From Oegoconia quadripuncta (Eukaryota; Arthropoda; Insecta; Lepidoptera; Autostichidae), in NCBI GenBank assembly GCA_949316235.1, contig OX438744.1:36762778-36826777 (forward strand): DNA of 64,000 bases, read 5' to 3'. The notes beneath the pieces are model-generated. The model saw nothing but the letters and a program-made list of their open reading frames with translations. It did no database searches and was not told the origin of the DNA. Below, one piece after another: positions 53,273 through 62,643 of this stretch. A program made the position numbers and the translations under genes. Within the stretch, counting starts at the first letter, position 1, and each line of letters opens with the position of its first letter.

Positions 53273-53656
53273 CTAGCTTAATCGCGGAAATTTGTTTATT
53301 CCGCCGGAACTACTCAATTTATCGGGATAAAAACATCCTATGTCTTATATTCTACCTATAAATTTCATCCAAATCCGTTCATCCGTGGCCATAGCATGGA
53401 ACTCCCTTCCGGCGTCAGTCTTTCCTGAATCCTACAACTTCTGAATCTTCAAGAGCAGCGTGAATAGTCATTTACTGGGATTGCGTGCTTCATCTTCGAC
53501 CACATCGTCACTTTCCATCAGGTGAGATTGTGGTCAAACGCGAATCCAGTCAATCATAAAAAAAAGAAAAAAAAATCCCTTTCGCCGTGATTGAGTAACA
53601 AACAAACAAACAAATAAACAAACATCCAAACTTTCGCATTTATAATATTAGTTAGA
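53273..53656 (-). mobile_element. Helitron carrying a nested LINE-3
   Basis: Left CTAGCTTAATCGCGG (inverted 3' end, worn hairpin) and right TCTAACTAATATTATAAATG (inverted 5' end, to 53656). Host A is 53272 and T is 53657. The insert at about 53389-53573 is LINE-3. Confidence 0.75.
53389..53573 (+). mobile_element. LINE-3 3' end nested in Helitron
   Basis: GGCCATAGCATGGAACTCCC to an A-rich end at 53573. Flanks ATCC (before) and ATCC (after, 53573-53577) may be a short TSD. Confidence 0.7.
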
Positions 53657-53657
53657 T

Positions 53658-53735
53658 GTACTCCGCTGGGGTTCGAACCCGCTAACTCCGTTTTGTAAAC
53701 CCTATGCTAATTATATTGAGCTACGTCAGATCTTT
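53658..53735 (-). mobile_element. SINE-C head fragment
   Basis: TGTACTCCGCTGGGGTTCGA then AACCCGC and ATTGAGCTACG. The B-box is present inverted; the rest is missing. Confidence 0.6.
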
Positions 53736-54149
53736 TAAAAATTGCATGCGTTCGAATCAACCCTACCTGGAATTTTATTCAGTTCCCACGTACTTGACCA
53801 CTGTCCGGTAGCGTCTTGGCGTGTCTAGGACCCCATTGTCAACCAAACCTGTTCTCCCTAAGAACCGAATATATTTAAATAACTAGTTTCGTTTCCCACA
53901 CTGGACAGTCCTTCATTTTATTGTAGACAGTTGAAGAGTTTAGAAATGTGTGAACGTACTGAAATAGACTCGTACAACAGTATGTCTAAAAAAAAAACAC
54001 AAATATATATTTTCCTTATCACAGATAAATTCCTAACATATTTAGTGTTGGCGTCTTCTTACAATACATGTGTAGAAAACCCGGTCTTCCATAAAATGAA
54101 ATAATAATAATAATAATACTTAAGTAAAGTAAAGTAAGTAAGCACTAAG
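53736..54149. other. Unassigned
   Basis: No gene. A TAA/AAT microsatellite at 54100-54117. Confidence 0.35.
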
Positions 54150-54335
54150 CGGTTCGATTCTTCATTCATAAAGCGAACAGCCAAGGCATGGAACTCCCTT
54201 CCGGCGTCAGTCTTTCCTGAATCCTACAACCTTGGGATCTTCAAGAGCAGGGTGAATAGGTATCTACTGAGATCGCATGCTCCATCAGGTGAGATTGTGG
54301 TCAAATATCCAGTTAACCATTAAAAAAAAAAGTGT
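54150..54335 (+). mobile_element. LINE-3 3' end
   Basis: CACTAAGCGGTTCGATTCTT, then codons TAKAWNSLPASVFPES, the UTR, and poly(A) at 54321-54331. The UTR lacks the CACATCGTCACTTTCC stretch. Confidence 0.75.
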
Positions 54336-54556
54336 TGTGCAAGTGTTATAGTGATATCACCGTCTCCACCTGAAGCACTCCTGGCGCAGTTGCTTTCGCA
54401 TTTGAAGTAAAGCAACGACTATCACGGTCAGTACTTGAATGGTAGTAAAAATCACCAAAATTGCCTCACCCAAATTTGAATGGAAAATCCAATTTTGGTG
54501 GTTTCGGTGGTGTTTTGGCAAACACCTAAATTGTTTAATTTAAACACTTAAATATT
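54336..54556. other. Unassigned with small hairpin
   Basis: AAATCACCAAAATTG (54450) and CCAATTTTGGTGGTTT (54488) can pair. Otherwise nothing. Confidence 0.35.
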
Positions 54557-55104
54557 AACCGTTGAGCCACCGACGCCTAGCTATCTAAAATAACATATAG
54601 CAAGTCAAAAATCAAAAGTTATTCTTCAATGTAGATACTTTTCACATATTAGAAGTCAAATTTGATTCAAAGTCAAAGCATTTTATTTCAACGTAAGATA
54701 CATGATATCATTTGTTGAATGTCAATTTAAATCTATTGGAAATAAAAATAGGGCTATGCATTTTTCGGTCAGTCAGTATGTCCAAGCTACCACCGCTTCG
54801 TAAAGGGAAATTATCTGTGGGAAAAGAAGCGGCGCATGAATCCCACAAGATCACTTTCTTTTCTTTTCTTTTTTTTATATATAAAAGTATACAACTAATA
54901 CAATTTTATATTTTTTGGGAGCTGGGCGAAGTATACCAAGCGTTTTTGTCATTCAGTCATGATTTTAAACTACATCTCTTCACAAGATGTTATAGTTAGG
55001 GAGAAGAAGCGATAACAAGCTCCATAATAACTAATCTTTTGAATGTCCAAACTTTTCAAAAGTAAAATAACGCCTCCATAGGACAGGGAAGACGACAGTA
55101 TAAA
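54557..55104 (-). repeat. Repeat P plus SINE-D head, split by LINE-2
   Basis: The inverted SINE-D head AACCGTTGAGCCACCGACGC (54557-54576) is followed by P sequence in the order opposite to 43978-44209. Uninterrupted P at 44115-44130 allows the LINE-2 insertion site to be placed between TGATT copies at 54663-54667 and 54960-54964. Confidence 0.7.
54668..54959 (-). mobile_element. LINE-2 3' end nested in repeat P
   Basis: Tail CAAAGTCAAAGCATTTTATT (inverted) at the left, the UTR, and the last coding piece ACCAAGCGTTTTTGTCATTC at the right. A TGATT duplication flanks it. Confidence 0.8.
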
Positions 55105-55149
55105 TAGTATCATCTTGTTCTTAGCGAGTAGATGGTAATAACATCAAAT

Positions 55150-55345
55150 TCTTAAGGACCAGAATGTGGCCAGGCGTATATCATTGTCTGTGGTATCATA
55201 CAGGTTCTGTAGCGTACAAGTGTCAGGACACGCAGGGCAGCATAGAAGATGCCCCATAGTTTGTGGTGTATCACAGCATAAGCACCGGTTGTGGTCCGTG
55301 TAGCCCCACTTGGACATATTCTCTGGGCATCTACAGCAGTCTGTT
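55150..55345 (-). pseudogene. LINE C-terminal fragment with zinc-knuckle-like motif
   Basis: Minus-strand codons NMSKWGYTDHNRCLCCDTPQ and TMGHLLCCPACPDTC carry a C-x-C-C...QTM-H-LL-C-CP pattern as in the C-terminal region of jockey-like LINE proteins, followed by NDIRLATFWS. A second frame is open by chance. No 3' UTR or tail was seen. Confidence 0.65.
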
Positions 55346-55461
55346 GAGAGATAGTATAGTATATTGCCATGTTAAACTTTATATTAATTGGAAACGGGAC
55401 ATGAAATTATAGACTTGCGATAGACATAGTTTATTTTTTATAACCACACTTAAAGCACATA

Positions 55462-55735
55462 GAAAGAAAGAAAATAGTTTATTCTTTACTTAAAACACAT
55501 AACAATAAGTACATTACAATTTACATTTTTACAAACACATTGTTAAGAACTATTAGGTAAGAACTAACAAAATAAGTACTAGGCTATGATTTGCATTAAT
55601 ATTGCTGTGTGTGCCGCAATAGTGAATGGGAAACAACCTAGCATAATGCTTCGCTCGAGGATCGAGGTGTTGGTTTTCTGTCGCACCCGTGTGCGAAGAG
55701 TTGGTATAAGGAATAATTATAGCTATACATCATAT
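55462..55735 (-). mobile_element. LINE 3' end with (TTTC)n tail
   Basis: Minus strand ...AAGTAAAGAATAAACTATTT then TTCTTTCTTT (55462-55472). The UTR is otherwise unmatched. Its tail type equals that of the fragment at 41581-41774. Confidence 0.45.
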
Positions 55736-56461
55736 AAAATATTATAATATTAATTATAAACTGTTATGTATAATTAAAAGGTATTTTGTTAGTGCCGAAG
55801 TGTGACGATATGTGACTCAATATAATGGTTATCTTCTAATAATTTACATCTCCTTTTTCGTGTGACTTATCTTCAATATGTATAAAATATATAATTAAAC
55901 TTTATTTAGGTAATTTTATAAAGAAATTTCAATAAAGTCTCAAATAAACTTGCTCTAAAGGTGTTCGTCTATAACATACTCGTATAATATTAATATCTTT
56001 TAGATAAAAGCAACTGCGTTTAAAATTAAATTTGTTGGAAACGGTTGATGAAAATCATTCCTCTACTTCAATCCTAAATATGAAAATAACCACACTCAAA
56101 TCGGACTATACACTATTGAGATGCGTAACACAGACTGGGCACACACAGATGTCAAATACATAACACCTGTCGTCTTTCACTGCTTAAGAAGTACGCGAAA
56201 TTAAAATAAATAGTTCGTAAATGGCTGCCTGCCCCACACATATTGTAGCTGTATAATAAGTATATGTATTACCTTATTCGCTCGAGTGCCAGTACATAGC
56301 AGAAGCCGAGTAAGGTCGGCGAGGTGTTCACCATAAATCGTGGTGCTCTAAACGAGAAAACGTAATGAAACGACGTGCATTTTCTCTAGGCGGCGGCATC
56401 AGTCAATAGGGTCGGCGGGGAAACGGGCGCAACTGGAAATTATGAAGAAAATAGTTTAGAC
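55736..56461. other. Unassigned; repeat Q copy
   Basis: Repeat Q at 56140-56200 (ACATAACACCTGTCGTCTTT). The rest of the stretch is unannotated; 56290-56430 is GC-richer. Confidence 0.4.
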
Positions 56462-56775
56462 AAACTTCAAACTTCAAGCATTTATTCAACGTAAGATACA
56501 TGATATCATTTGTTGAATGTCAATTTAAATCTATTGAAAATAAAAATAGGGCTTAAGCATTTTTCGGTCAGTCAGTATGTCCAAGCTACCACCGTTCGGA
56601 CAGGGAAATCATCTGTGGGAAAAGAAGGATCATTATTCTTTTCTTTTCTTTTTTTATATATATAAAAGTATACAACTAATACAATTTTATAATTTTTGGG
56701 AGCTGGGCGAAGCGTTTTTGTCATTTAGGTAGTCACTAATTTTGTAATAACCTTTTTTTGTAGTAGTGAAAGTTT
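56462..56775 (-). mobile_element. LINE-2 3' end
   Basis: TTCAAACTTCAAGCATTTAT to TCATTTAGGTAGTCACTAAT. The last codons (inverted) are frameshifted at GGCGAAGCGTTTTTG. It abuts a SINE-K copy. Confidence 0.8.
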
Positions 56776-56784
56776 AGTAAAGCA

Positions 56785-57058
56785 TTCGTAGCGTGGTCGC
56801 ATTGGCTATTGTTCCCGATTAGCGAGGTTAGTCAGTGCTTGGATGGGTGACCACTTGTGGCATTTTAATATGAGTGTTTATACGTTAAATAGTCAGTCCC
56901 GGTTGGTTTCGGGGACGACTGAAGAGCACTGACTGTCAGGTGGCCACTAATTTGCCACAACCGCACTGGGCCTGCGTGGTGAATTATGGCCCATACCCTC
57001 TCCCAGTGAGAGGAGGCTGCGTCCCAACAGTGAAGACGTGTAAGGCTGTTGATGATGA
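56785..57058 (+). mobile_element. SINE-K, complete 5S-rRNA-derived SINE
   Basis: Bases 56815-56855 (GAGGTTAGTCAGTGCTTGGA, TGGGTGACCACTTGTGG) match the internal control region of animal 5S rRNA, the Pol III type 1 promoter. The rest of 5S is absent. The tail CCGCACTGGGCCTGCGTGGT, GAGAGGAGGCTGCGTCCCAA and GTTGATGATGA follows. It is therefore a 5S-headed (SINE3-type) element, not a 5S gene. Confidence 0.75.
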
Positions 57059-57129
57059 AATGTTTTGTATAATTTAATTCGTACAATCGAAATAGGAAAA
57101 TTAAAAAAAATCTTTCTTGCAAATATGTA

Positions 57130-57412
57130 GGTGACGTGACGACATGTTTGGTGTGGTGGTTAGAAACTCTGACTGCTAGGTATACCAAAAGGTTGCGAGT
57201 TCAAATCCCGCTAGGGGCATATATTTGTATGATGAATATAGACATGTGTTCCCGAGTCATGGATGTTTTTCATTTATATTTATTTATTTCCAAAAAGAAT
57301 GTGTATTTATGTAGTATATCAACCATCTGGTATCCACAACACAAGCCTATAGTTGCTTAATGTGGAACTAGATGACGTTGTGTGTATGTCCAAGGACATT
57401 TATATATTTATT
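57130..57412 (+). mobile_element. SINE-A, complete copy
   Basis: GACATGTTTGGTGTGGTGGT, B-box GTTCAAATCCC (changed from GTTCGAATC), and TAGTATATCAACCATCTGG to GTCCAAGGACATTTATATAT. Confidence 0.88.
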
Positions 57413-57498
57413 TATGTAGGGTTACCAATATTTCATTGATTTGTAATTATATAGTATATGACACAAAAATCGCACAAGTACATGATGTAAAATGACTT

Positions 57499-58348
57499 AA
57501 TATACAGGGCGTCCCAAAGTTATGGGACATGAAGGGGAAGTACCTTAAATATCGTAGATAGTGAATTTTGCTCAAAGAAGACTTTATGTTATTTTTAAAA
57601 GTTAGTAATTCTGCATTCATAGATTTTCTAAAAATTATTTGCTTCGGCTGGGAATCGAACCGACTCAAATGTGAAAAAAAAAACACCCTACTTTTATGAT
57701 GCCAATCGAAAGAATAGCTAAAAAATAATAACTCTGCCTAAGTAACATAGTATTTTAAAAGAAAGGAACAACGTGAAATTAATCATTTTAATCAAATAAA
57801 AAACATACATGAAACTGCCGTAGTCAATTAAGTAGGTATTTTTTTGTAAATTAATTAATTAAATGCTCAAAATGTGATCCCTCTTGTCTTACGCAAATCG
57901 CCAATCTTTTAATGAGCCCGCTGCCTGTTGATTTTCTAATCATTTTATGGTGAACAGTCGATGTGATATGGCACAATTCTGTTTGCAACTCGCCTACGTT
58001 CTCGTATCGCTTTTTGTATAGCATATCTTTCACGTATCCCCAAAAGAAGAAATCTAATGGTGTGAGGTCCGGGGATCTGGCCGGCCATCTAATCGGTCCA
58101 TTTACTTAGGCAGAGTTATTATTTTTTAGCTATTCTTTCGATTGGCATCATAAAAGTAGGGTGTTTTTTTTTTCACATTTGAGTCGGTTCGATTCCCAGC
58201 CGAAGCAAATAATTTTTAGAAAATCTATGAATGCAGAATTACTAACTTTTAAAAATAACATAAAGTCTTCTTTGAGCAAAATTCACTATCTACGATATTT
58301 AAGGTACTTCCCCTTCATGTCCCATAACTTTGGGACGCCCTGTATATT
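57499..58348. mobile_element. Mariner-derived element with identical 247-bp inverted arms
   Basis: Arms 57499-57745 and 58102-58348 are reverse complements with no difference that I could find, including a 10-base A-run. Outer ends read ATATACAGGGCGTCCCAAAG, so the target was probably TA. The 356-base centre keeps the C-terminus of a transposase on the minus strand. Long arms with a coding remnant suggest a non-autonomous deletion/fold-back derivative. Arm identity means recent insertion or sequence homogenisation. Confidence 0.9.
57851..58101 (-). pseudogene. C-terminal fragment of a Tc1/mariner transposase
   Basis: Minus-strand codons GPIRWPARSPDLTPLDFFFW and GYVKDMLYKKRYENV lead on to RLAICVRQEGSHFEHLIN and a stop at 57851. 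SPDLTPLDF holds the third catalytic acidic residue of IS630-Tc1-mariner transposases. The WP-RSPDL-PLDF-WG signature recalls the rosa/DD41D-like group, an assignment of modest certainty. The first two catalytic acids and the DNA-binding domain are missing. Confidence 0.75.
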
Positions 58349-58444
58349 GGTGTTTCTATACAACTCATTATAATGAGGATAATACAGAGAAACTGACCAT
58401 TACAAAACCATACACTTAACTCACATAAGTAGCACTATCTAGTT

Positions 58445-58700
58445 CCACTAGCTTACAGACGTAGAACTCGCGAATCTCTCTTTTGGCAAAATATTTTTCG
58501 TCAAATTTTACTTCCCAAAAAACTTATCGCACTACTTCATTTCCCAAAAGAATCTTTAGCAGATTTATATTTCGCATTTTAATCACTTGGTCAAATATTA
58601 ATTTGGCAAGTTTTTACTTGCTCAAGTTTTATTAAGTCAAATATACATTAAGCAAGTGCTTTATTTTGTAAAAAGTTATATTCCAAAAATATTTCATATA
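58445..58700. repeat. Degenerate quasi-periodic AT-rich block
   Basis: Words such as TTTTGGCAAAATATTTTTCG, TTTTACTTCCCAAAA, TTTGGCAAGTTTTTAC and GTCAAATATTAATTTGG recur about every 20-30 bases. It looks like a worn array or the subterminal block of a transposon. Confidence 0.4.
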
Positions 58701-58749
58701 CGTAGGCTAGATTGAACTGCTAGAAAAGGGGGTAGGTTAGGTTAGACTG

Positions 58750-59065
58750 AGACTACTTTAAGCTATTATGTATCCTCGAAGTTGCCAATAGTCGTTGGAT
58801 GGATGAATTGTGGCATTTTCATACGAGTGTTTCTGTGCTTTGGATGGCACGTGGATGGAACGATGGTTAATAGTTGGCCGGCAATTGATAGATCGCTAAG
58901 CCAAGTTGTAGCAGGAGTCGCTTGAAAACATTTACTATAAGGTGGTCTGACACAAATTCAACCAATCCGCACTGGGCCTGCGTGGTGGATTATAATTAAG
59001 GCTCCTGGGCGAAAAGTGTACCCTGTGTACCTACAAAATATTTTTTTTTTACTTTTTGATTTTTT
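58750..59065 (+). mobile_element. Worn SINE-K joined to a LINE-1 tip
   Basis: GTTGGATGGATGAATTGTGG (58793) and CCGCACTGGGCCTGCGTGGT (58968) are SINE-K words. At about 59013 AAGTGTACCCTGTGTACCTA begins a LINE-1 3' tip with an interrupted AATAAA. Confidence 0.5.
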
Positions 59066-59734
59066 TGACATTTCTAAATATATGACACGGCCTAATTGTT
59101 AAAATTCAGTCTTCACAAATATCACTTACCTCTCTCTGCTCTACCGCCGTCTCTAAGCCAAGAGCTACAGAAAACAAATTACAAATCATCTGCCCCACCC
59201 CGCGAAGACGTCTCCCACCCCCCCTCGCGCCAAATGACTCAGTTAGAGCTAAATTGCTCGAGCAGCAGTTGCCGTGTTCCAAGCTAAAATTTCCGTTAAA
59301 TTTAAATTTCGATTCCGCGTTATTGTGGAGGCGGCCTTAATGAAATTGTATCGATTTAGTTGCGGATATTGAATTGAATCGATTTGTATCGATGCCCGAT
59401 TAAATATTGCTTAATGTAGGTTGCTTTTAGGGCTGTAGGTTATCGATTACGTTCTGATGTATGATTGATGGCTTATTGCTCGCATGGAAATTTGACGGTT
59501 TCTCATTGGTCAATATTATCGATAATGCTACCGGTGAGGTTACATAATCTTAGAGTTGTTAGAGCGTTTAATAGGAAATGGGACAAGAAAAGATTTCCAT
59601 TTATTTTATTTTATTTATGGGCATACATAACATATGTCGTATTATAAGATATGGTAAACGTAGTTTGTCACTATCATTGCAAGTGGAAAGCAATTGTTTG
59701 TTTGGTTGTTCCTCAATTACGTCGAAATAATATG
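59066..59734. other. Unassigned
   Basis: A C-rich segment at 59140-59225 and a 63-codon plus-strand frame (59096-59287) without motif. ATCGAT-type words repeat at 59345-59445. No gene supported. Confidence 0.35.
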
Positions 59735-59830
59735 GCGTTTCCGGGTCAGTAGGCTTCCACCTTCGGCCTCATCTTCACTTAACATCAGATGTGATTGAGG
59801 TCAAGTGCTAACCAGTTGTGCATAAAAAAA
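59735..59830 (+). mobile_element. SINE-C 3' end
   Basis: GGCGTTTCCGGGTCAGTAGG to GCTAACCAGTTGTGCATAAA with A-run; heavily 5'-truncated. Confidence 0.75.
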
Positions 59831-59994
59831 ATGTATGAACGGATTTGAATGAAATTTGGTATATAGGTAGAATATACTCTGGATTAAAACAAAGGATACT
59901 CTTTATCCCGATGAAATGAGTAGTTCCTGTGGGATAAGCAAATTTTCACGATAAAGTTATTCCACGCAGGCGAAGCCGCGGGCGGAAAGCTACT
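59831..59994 (+). mobile_element. Helitron, 5'-truncated
   Basis: ATTTGAATGAAATTTGGTAT, TTATTCCACGCAGGCGAAGC and the end CGCGGGCGGAAAGCTAC (59994), with CTAC in place of CTAG. The left edge coincides with the SINE-C poly(A). Confidence 0.6.
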
Positions 59995-60535
59995 TTATAA
60001 TATAAGTTAGATTATATAATGAGACAATCTACATAATCCAATTTAATCGTTAAACAGAAAGAATAGGCTAGTTGGGGATATCTTTAAGAGGTTTAGAAAA
60101 ACTTATATTAGCTTCACTTGTATTAAAACAACCTTTTAAAAGTCGATTTTAAAGAAGTTACTTCTAATTATCGAATCGATTTGAAAATTAGCAAGGGTAT
60201 GCAATCTGATGCAGTCTGATGACAATGCAATAATCATCGAGTTGATCTGTGAGATTTTATCCTATTGGGATCGTCTTTTTTTAACCTCCGACGAAGAACG
60301 AAGGGTGTTATGTGTTTGCTGGCGTTGTAGGTGTGTATGTCCTGTCTCTGTTCGGACGTATCTCAGTAAAACTAAACAAGGGGACAGCTATGCTTGCATG
60401 CTTGATGAAAATCAGTTAAGTAGCTTCGAAGAGGGTTTAACCCACACGGCATTCTATACAAATTTTCAAGTCCAAATTTTCCAAATGATAGATCGATTCC
60501 AAGGAAACTTTATACGCATAAGCTGGATGCATAGA
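59995..60535. other. Unassigned; GT-rich repeat relative
   Basis: 60285-60430 is related to the repeat at 3446-3735. The 112-codon plus-strand frame 60209-60547 covers it and ends in SINE-A, so I do not consider it a gene. Confidence 0.4.
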
Positions 60536-60945
60536 TCTAAAAAATAAATATCCTTGGACATACACACAATACTATCTAGTTCCGCTTTAAGCAATTATAG
60601 GCTTGTGTTGTGGATACCAGATTGTTAATATACTACATAAATACATACTTTTTTTGTAAATAAACACTTATTATAAATGAAAACATCCATAACTCGGGTA
60701 CACATGTCCGTATTCATTATATAAACATATGCCTCTAGCTGGATTCGAACCCGCGACCATTTGGTATAGTGGTCAGAGTTTCTAACTACTACACCAAACA
60801 GGTCGTTAAATGTTATATAAATATCCTTGGACATGCACACAACGCCATCTGGTTCCACTTTAAGCAACTATGGGTTGTCTTGTGAATAACAGACGGTATC
60901 ACCTACCAGATCCTAAAAAAAAATGTATTTATGTAGTATATAAAG
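60536..60945 (-). mobile_element. Two SINE-A copies in tandem
   Basis: A full copy at 60536-60807 has the B-box inverted (GGATTCGAACCCGCGACC at 60739). It is followed by the distal part of a second copy at 60812-60945 (GCCATCTGGTTCCACTTTAA). Both have the same orientation. Confidence 0.8.
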
Positions 60946-61343
60946 AAATCTATTGGATACATCCTTTAACAAGTAGGCTAGGTTGGACTGCTGAGCTCTA
61001 AACTGGGTAGTAATTACCTGTATCTTAGAGGTCAGTAGATTCACCCAAAATATAGAGATAAGACAGGTGTACCACATCACTTTCGTACCATAGTACGATT
61101 TCTTTCACGATTTGCGTTAGACAAAATAGGAGATATTGGATATCAATTTGGTTTTCTGGGTTTAGCCTGTTACCACGTATATGTATCTGTATAATAAGGA
61201 AAATTAATAAATTGCCTAAGCGCGAAAACCGAATGAAATAAATACATTTTTTTTAGGATACGTTTTGGAATAACGAATTTAAAAGAACATATTGCATTTT
61301 CTCTGTTACGTCAAACTTAAAATCGCTCCAATTCAGTTCAGTG
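60946..61343. other. Unassigned
   Basis: No feature before the mariner. Confidence 0.35.
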
Positions 61344-61345
61344 TA

Positions 61346-61372
61346 CTAAGTATCGGGAATTTGTCAATAAAA
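61346..61372 (+). repeat. Mariner terminal inverted repeat, 3' side of transposase
   Basis: Begins CTAAGTATCGGGAATTTGTC. It differs from the other end at its first two bases and once inside. Confidence 0.9.
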
Positions 61373-61385
61373 CAAAAAATACAAA

Positions 61386-62459
61386 TTATTCATCTAAATT
61401 TATTTTATCGCCTTCAAAGTAGGCCCCATCGCTTGCAATACAACATCTCCACCGCTTCACCCAGTCTTCCATACATTTTTCATAGGCTATTTGCGGTATG
61501 GCCTTTAGCTGATTCAGCGAATTTTCTTTTATGGCTTCTATCGACTCAAAACGTTTTCCTCGAAGTGGTAATTTTAACTTGGGAAATAAAAAAAAGTCAG
61601 ACGGAGCCATATCAGGTGAATACGGTGCTTGGTCGAGAACTTTTGTTGAATTTTTCGCTAAAAACTCTTTCACTATAATGGCTGTGTGTGATGGTGCATT
61701 ATCATGGTGCAGCATCCATGAGTTGTGTTGCCACAAATCTGGACGTTTTCGGCGGATACTCTCACGCAAACGCTTCATGACGCCTAAATAATATTCTTTA
61801 TTCACTGTTTCTCCCTCTGGAAGGAATTCGGAGTGAACCACACCACGGTAGTCAAAAAAAACTGTCAGCATCACCTTGATTTTGGAGCGACTTTGCCGCG
61901 GTTTTTTGGGTTTCGGCTCGTTTTCGAGACGCCATTCTGAAGACTGTTGGCTTGTTTGCATGTCGTACTCATAAACCCATGTCTCGTCGCCAGTTATTAT
62001 ACGTTTCATAAAGGTCGGATCCGTAGAAGCTCGGGAAACCATGTCTTCAGCGACATGCTTTCGCTGCGCTTTTTGAACAAAATTGAGCTCTTTTGGAACT
62101 AGTCGAGCGGCGACGCGTTTCATGTCTAAAATGTCAATGAGAATGTTGTGGACGGACTTAAAAGATATGTTCACCTCACTAGCCAACTCTCTCAGACTCA
62201 TACGTCGATTTTCGAGCACTAGCTTCTTGATTCTGTCGATGTTTTCTTTGGTCGTAGCGGTTGAAGGTCTACCAGAACGAGGCAAGTCTACTACTACTTC
62301 TCGGCCTTCTTTAAAAGCCTTATACCATTCATAAGCCCTTGTTTTCGATATACACGATTCGCCGTAGGTATTTCGCAACATTTTTAGTGATTCACCACAT
62401 GAAATATCATTTGAAACACAAAATTTAAGGCACACTCTTTGTTCAACAATATTTTCCAT
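61386..62459 (-). CDS. Mariner transposase, intact (357 aa)
   Basis: Cut-and-paste transposase acting in the nucleus on the element's own terminal repeats. The N-terminal region (about residues 1-110) has two helix-turn-helix units (AYEWYKAFKEGREVV at 42-56; MSLRELASEVNIS at 87-99) linked by GRPST at 63-67. The catalytic triad is D158 (ITGDETWVYEYD), D253 (HHDNAPSHT) and D288 (YSPDMAPSDFFLFP), with 34 residues between the last two, the DD34D of mariners. The end KRWRCCIASDGAYFEGDKIN is typical. Length matches the family (about 345-360). ATG at 62457-62459 is chosen because the start MENIVEQRVCLKF is the usual beginning. No frameshift or stop is present, so it may be active or only recently silent. 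Subfamily not determined. Confidence 0.95.
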   Translation of the reverse strand: MENIVEQRVCLKFCVSNDISCGESLKMLRNTYGESCISKTRAYEWYKAFKEGREVVVDLPRSGRPSTATTKENIDRIKKLVLENRRMSLRELASEVNISFKSVHNILIDILDMKRVAARLVPKELNFVQKAQRKHVAEDMVSRASTDPTFMKRIITGDETWVYEYDMQTSQQSSEWRLENEPKPKKPRQSRSKIKVMLTVFFDYRGVVHSEFLPEGETVNKEYYLGVMKRLRESIRRKRPDLWQHNSWMLHHDNAPSHTAIIVKEFLAKNSTKVLDQAPYSPDMAPSDFFLFPKLKLPLRGKRFESIEAIKENSLNQLKAIPQIAYEKCMEDWVKRWRCCIASDGAYFEGDKINLDE

Positions 62460-62614
62460 TGTAAAAATCGCCGAGGACTCAAAACTATGACCAACAAAAA
62501 GTGTAGTTTAAAACAAATTAAATGACAGATCCCGCTCAAATTTTGCGCGATAAATCAGTACAGTGCTACCAACATGCAGTAAAAAAATTAGAACGACCTC
62601 TTTTACGCGGGTCT

Positions 62615-62641
62615 TTTTATTGACATATTCCCGATACTTTT
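62615..62641 (-). repeat. Mariner terminal inverted repeat, 5' side of transposase
   Basis: Read inward it begins AAAAGTATCGGGAATATGTC. About 155 bases of leader separate it from the start codon. Confidence 0.9.
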
Positions 62642-62643
62642 TA

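Larger units (their letters stand above)
61344..62643 (-). mobile_element. Complete mariner element with TA duplication
   Basis: TA at 61344-61345 and 62642-62643 flank a 1296-base element. Terminal inverted repeats at 61346-61372 and 62615-62641 agree at 24 of 27 positions (core AGTATCGGGAAT-TGTCAATA). Size, TIR length and target are typical for mariner. Confidence 0.95.

Noticed and set aside
56815..56860. 5S rRNA gene
   Set aside because: Only the internal control region matches; the rest of the 120-base gene is absent and a SINE tail follows.
57447..57686. Pair of identical 70-79-codon frames facing each other (also 58161-58373)
   Set aside because: They are the two arms of the mariner derivative read in opposite directions, not duplicated genes.
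60209..60547. 112-codon plus-strand frame with a cysteine-rich segment
   Set aside because: It overlaps a GT-rich repeat relative and ends at a SINE-A, and the cysteine pattern comes from TGT/TGC-rich sequence.
61531..62334. Plus-strand frames of 83-128 codons within 61292-62334
   Set aside because: Antisense shadows of the intact mariner transposase.
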